Below, piece by piece: positions 22,835-24,428 of a stretch of 24,428 nucleotides of DNA (positions within the stretch are counted from its first letter, which is position 1; each line of letters begins with the position of its first letter). Source of the DNA: an uncultured Chitinophagales bacterium (GTDB lineage: Bacteria; Bacteroidota; Bacteroidia; Chitinophagales; Chitinophagaceae). Below the pieces are notes generated by a model, which was not told the origin of the DNA, did not search any database, and saw nothing but the letters and a program-made list of their open reading frames with translations. The stretch lies in assembly GCA_946886475.1 (NCBI GenBank), contig CAMPIQ010000045.1:1-24428 (forward strand), written 5' to 3'. Position numbers and translations under genes: made by a program.

Positions 22835-23488
22835 ATGGCTTCCTGGTTTAAAAAATTACTGGTCTTTCTTCCTGTTTGCCTCCTGGGGCTCCTTTATCTG
22901 TACGACCATAACGCATGGTTCAGACAGGTTAACACAAAGCGGCTATTGATCCTGGTGCTTGCCATCGCCCTGCTTTACGGCTGGATAATAATTGAAATTA
23001 TATCAAGGAAGCAGGACAATTTTTTTCAGATCGGTATTCAGTCAGGTTTTTATGTTTACGTTTTTATGGTATTGACACTGACCGGTTATTTTTTTCTATA
23101 CAGTGAAATTTCTTCGGCAGACTGGTGGGATAAGATTTTACTGAGGGTAGAAAATAAGGACCATGTGAATTTTGAATTGTTCAAGATCTTCCGGATCTAT
23201 AAATTATCGGATACGCAGATCATTGGAAATTTTTTAATGCTGCTTCCATTGGGCATCTTTCTCCCATTGTTATATAAAAGATGCACATCATTTTTATCTG
23301 TAGTGCTGATTTGTTTTTTCATTTCCTGCTGTATTGAATTTTTGCAACTGGTTACAAGTTACCGCAGTACTGATATTGATGATGTAATGCTGAATACCAT
23401 GGGTGCCATACTTGGTTTTATATTATACTACTTATTCCGGACCCTGGGTTCCTATATCAGGTCAGGACCTCCACAGGCTGCCCTTTAG
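22835..23488 (+). CDS. VanZ-like family membrane protein
   Basis: This is a 217-residue membrane protein with about six hydrophobic segments. The C-terminal half is VanZ-like: IIGNFLMLLPLGIFLPLLYK (about 129-148), then CIEFLQLVTSYRSTDIDDVM (about 168-187) and LNTMGAILGFILYYLF, the N-x-x-x-x-x-P-x-G plus D-x-x-D-x-x-x-N-x-x-G pattern of that family. VanZ itself raises teicoplanin resistance, but most chromosomal VanZ-like proteins have no known role, and resistance should not be inferred here. The N-terminal half adds three TM helices and a soluble loop (EISSADWWDKILLRVENKDH). The start follows an AT-rich leader with no Shine-Dalgarno. It lies 30 bp before the receiver gene and may be co-transcribed. 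Confidence 0.85.
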   Translation: MASWFKKLLVFLPVCLLGLLYLYDHNAWFRQVNTKRLLILVLAIALLYGWIIIEIISRKQDNFFQIGIQSGFYVYVFMVLTLTGYFFLYSEISSADWWDKILLRVENKDHVNFELFKIFRIYKLSDTQIIGNFLMLLPLGIFLPLLYKRCTSFLSVVLICFFISCCIEFLQLVTSYRSTDIDDVMLNTMGAILGFILYYLFRTLGSYIRSGPPQAAL

Positions 23489-23518
23489 TGCTGGCATAAT
23501 CTTTTAGTTTTTTATGCT

Positions 23519-23935
23519 ATGCCAGAGGTTTTAACCAGTCCCGTCATTTTGTATGCAGAAGATGATCTTGATGATTTTGAATCTGTAAATGAAGCATTGG
23601 AGCAATTATCAGGTGGCTGCCAGCTGGTTCATGCAAGAAATGGATCGGAGGCCGTAGAATACCTTGAACAACACGAGGCAAATCTTCCCTGCCTCATTGT
23701 TCTTGATTTGAATATGCCTGTTATGAATGGGAAGGAGGTTTTATTGTGGCTGAAAGAAAAAGAGCAATTTAAAAATATTGCAGTTATTGTATTCACCACT
23801 TCCTCCCGTGAAGATGATGTGAAACTTTGCCAGAAACATAGTTGCACGTTTTTCAGGAAGCCTACCTTATACCGCGATCTTTTACATATTGTGCAAATGA
23901 TGATTCAGATGTGTGAGAAGGCCTGCCGTAATTAA
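23519..23935 (+). CDS. Single-domain response regulator (receiver only)
   Basis: This is a 138-residue CheY-like protein with no output domain. Switch residues are all present: E14, D15 and D16 (LYAEDDLDD), phospho-acceptor D63 (VLDLNMP), T93 or T94 (FTTSS) and K113 (FFRKP). The long beta4-alpha4 region and the DLNMPVMNGKEVLLWLKE block fit the Rcp1-like receivers that act as phosphate shuttles for hybrid or PAS/phytochrome kinases. The large PAS kinase at 19634-22015 is the nearest orphan kinase and a plausible partner, with two genes between. Five bases after its stop begins the ruined HD-domain gene. Confidence 0.93.
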   Translation: MPEVLTSPVILYAEDDLDDFESVNEALEQLSGGCQLVHARNGSEAVEYLEQHEANLPCLIVLDLNMPVMNGKEVLLWLKEKEQFKNIAVIVFTTSSREDDVKLCQKHSCTFFRKPTLYRDLLHIVQMMIQMCEKACRN

Positions 23936-23940
23936 TTGTA

Positions 23941-24428
23941 ATGTTCCCTGAAGAAGTATTTTACCGGCTTTGCAGTATTTATTGCAGGGATGATGAGAAT
24001 ATAAGGTAATTCTGGATTGAGATCAGTGATCATTTTATAGCCAGGCCGTTATTATCACAACCCCTGCCAACGCAGCGTTTTCATTTGCCGCATTCTGCCA
24101 TAACTTATTTATGATCCTTTTTCCAGGAATAATGAAGCTGATGCTTCCGCTATGGCAGCAGTCCGGGTAAGGCATTTACATGTACCAATCGGGATGATCC
24201 TTCAGTGAAAGGAGTAGATCATGGCTATTAAAAGAACATTTGACAAGCCAGAACCTGTATACCGGTTATTTTACTGAGGGTGATCTTTCCATACCGGAAA
24301 GCAAAGGACATCATATGAGAATACTGCAGTATGACCAGAAAGGAATTTTCGATGTTATCCGGGAATTGTATAGCCAGGCAAGCGTAAAAGCGTTAGTGCA
24401 TTTTTTATCAATGAAAAGAATATATAAC
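23941..24428 (+). pseudogene. Degenerate HD-superfamily phosphohydrolase gene (COG4339-like), runs off window end
   Basis: No intact frame exists, but pieces in all three forward frames line up in order with small bacterial HD phosphohydrolases. Frame 1: MFPEEVFYRLCSIYCRDDEN, IR, stop (TAA 24007), FWIEISDHFIA. Frame 2: GRYYHN (24044-24061). Frame 3: FAAFCHN (24084-24104), where family members have FYHD. Frame 2: YDPFSRNNEADASAMAAVRV, RHLHVPIGMILQ, stop (TGA 24206), KE, stop (TAG 24215), IMA. Frame 3: LKEHLTSQNLYTGYFTEGDL, SIP and on to HFLSMKRIYN at the window end. Against the remembered family pattern the TGA falls at a Cys, the TAG at a Gln, and one extra A in the run at 24230-24233 explains the last shift. 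About 20 codons seem lost between 24062 and 24083. The HD Asp is Asn here. Confidence 0.8.

Noticed and set aside
22835..23488. Calling the VanZ-like gene a glycopeptide-resistance determinant
   Set aside because: There are no vanHAX-type neighbours and VanZ-like proteins are widespread with unknown roles; the resistance label would be unsupported.
24221..24277. An 18-codon open frame starting ATGGCT, preceded by AAAGGAG that looks like a Shine-Dalgarno
   Set aside because: The AAGGAG is explained as Lys-Glu codons of the decayed HD-hydrolase gene, and the frame ends at once after the frameshift. Good Shine-Dalgarno sequences are also rare in this lineage.
1..24428. Searches by eye for CRISPR arrays, tRNA genes, transposase motifs, toxin-antitoxin pairs, restriction or retron-like components
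   Set aside because: None found. Repeats present are short and degenerate without unique spacers, and no gene carries nuclease, integrase or reverse-transcriptase motifs.

Overview
The window looks like chromosomal DNA from a member of the Bacteroidota, most likely the family Chitinophagaceae. The evidence is moderate GC (judged by eye), near absence of Shine-Dalgarno sequences, the Bacteroidota-type YebC start, a DUF4254 gene next to two family-9 glycosyltransferases, and a small hypothetical protein with a Cys/Pro-rich tail of a type I associate with this family. The assignment is from recognised protein families only. I see no rRNA, tRNA, CRISPR array, insertion sequence, phage gene or replication origin.

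Layout. 1-4035, minus strand: the 3'-truncated yebC, then two APC amino-acid permeases of different subfamilies. 4263-10447, plus strand: a dicarboxylate/glutamate symporter with an unusual extracytoplasmic insert, a DedA membrane protein, an MFS transporter, a DUF4254 protein and two overlapping GT9 glycosyltransferases. An MgtC-family gene converges on the last of these. 11049-12224: a lipoprotein with a charged repetitive tail and an opposing very acidic, probably disordered protein, separated by a hairpin terminator.

12292-15540 is the most system-like segment. A 38-bp imperfect palindrome precedes a plus-strand operon that encodes a small protein ending in a Cys/Pro-rich tail, a polytopic membrane protein, a NarL-type histidine kinase and its LuxR-type response regulator. 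Two small minus-strand genes converge on it, and a related palindromic sequence lies upstream of them. I infer a self-regulated signalling unit with a local regulon.

15647-17348 is a minus-strand pair, a class IV aminotransferase and an exported dienelactone-hydrolase-like protein. 17441-18916 carries a conserved hypothetical gene and a ferritin-like DUF892 protein with a Gly/Ser/Arg-rich tail. 19006-22657 has a small secreted protein, a large NIT-HAMP-PAS histidine kinase and a DUF1579 protein. 22835-23935 has a VanZ-like membrane protein and a receiver-only response regulator.

The last 488 bases have no intact gene but hold a clear ruin. Reading across frames recovers most of a small HD-superfamily phosphohydrolase (the COG4339-like 'predicted metal-dependent HD phosphohydrolase' type) broken by three in-frame stops and several frameshifts. 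The main non-coding oddities are degenerate 7-bp tandem repeats in at least four intergenic gaps, two purine/pyrimidine hexamer tracts, and the two related palindromes around the two-component operon. I did not find a clearly new defence or mobile system. The best candidates for something undescribed are the 12.3-15.5 kb signalling unit and the inserted domain in the 4263-5744 symporter.
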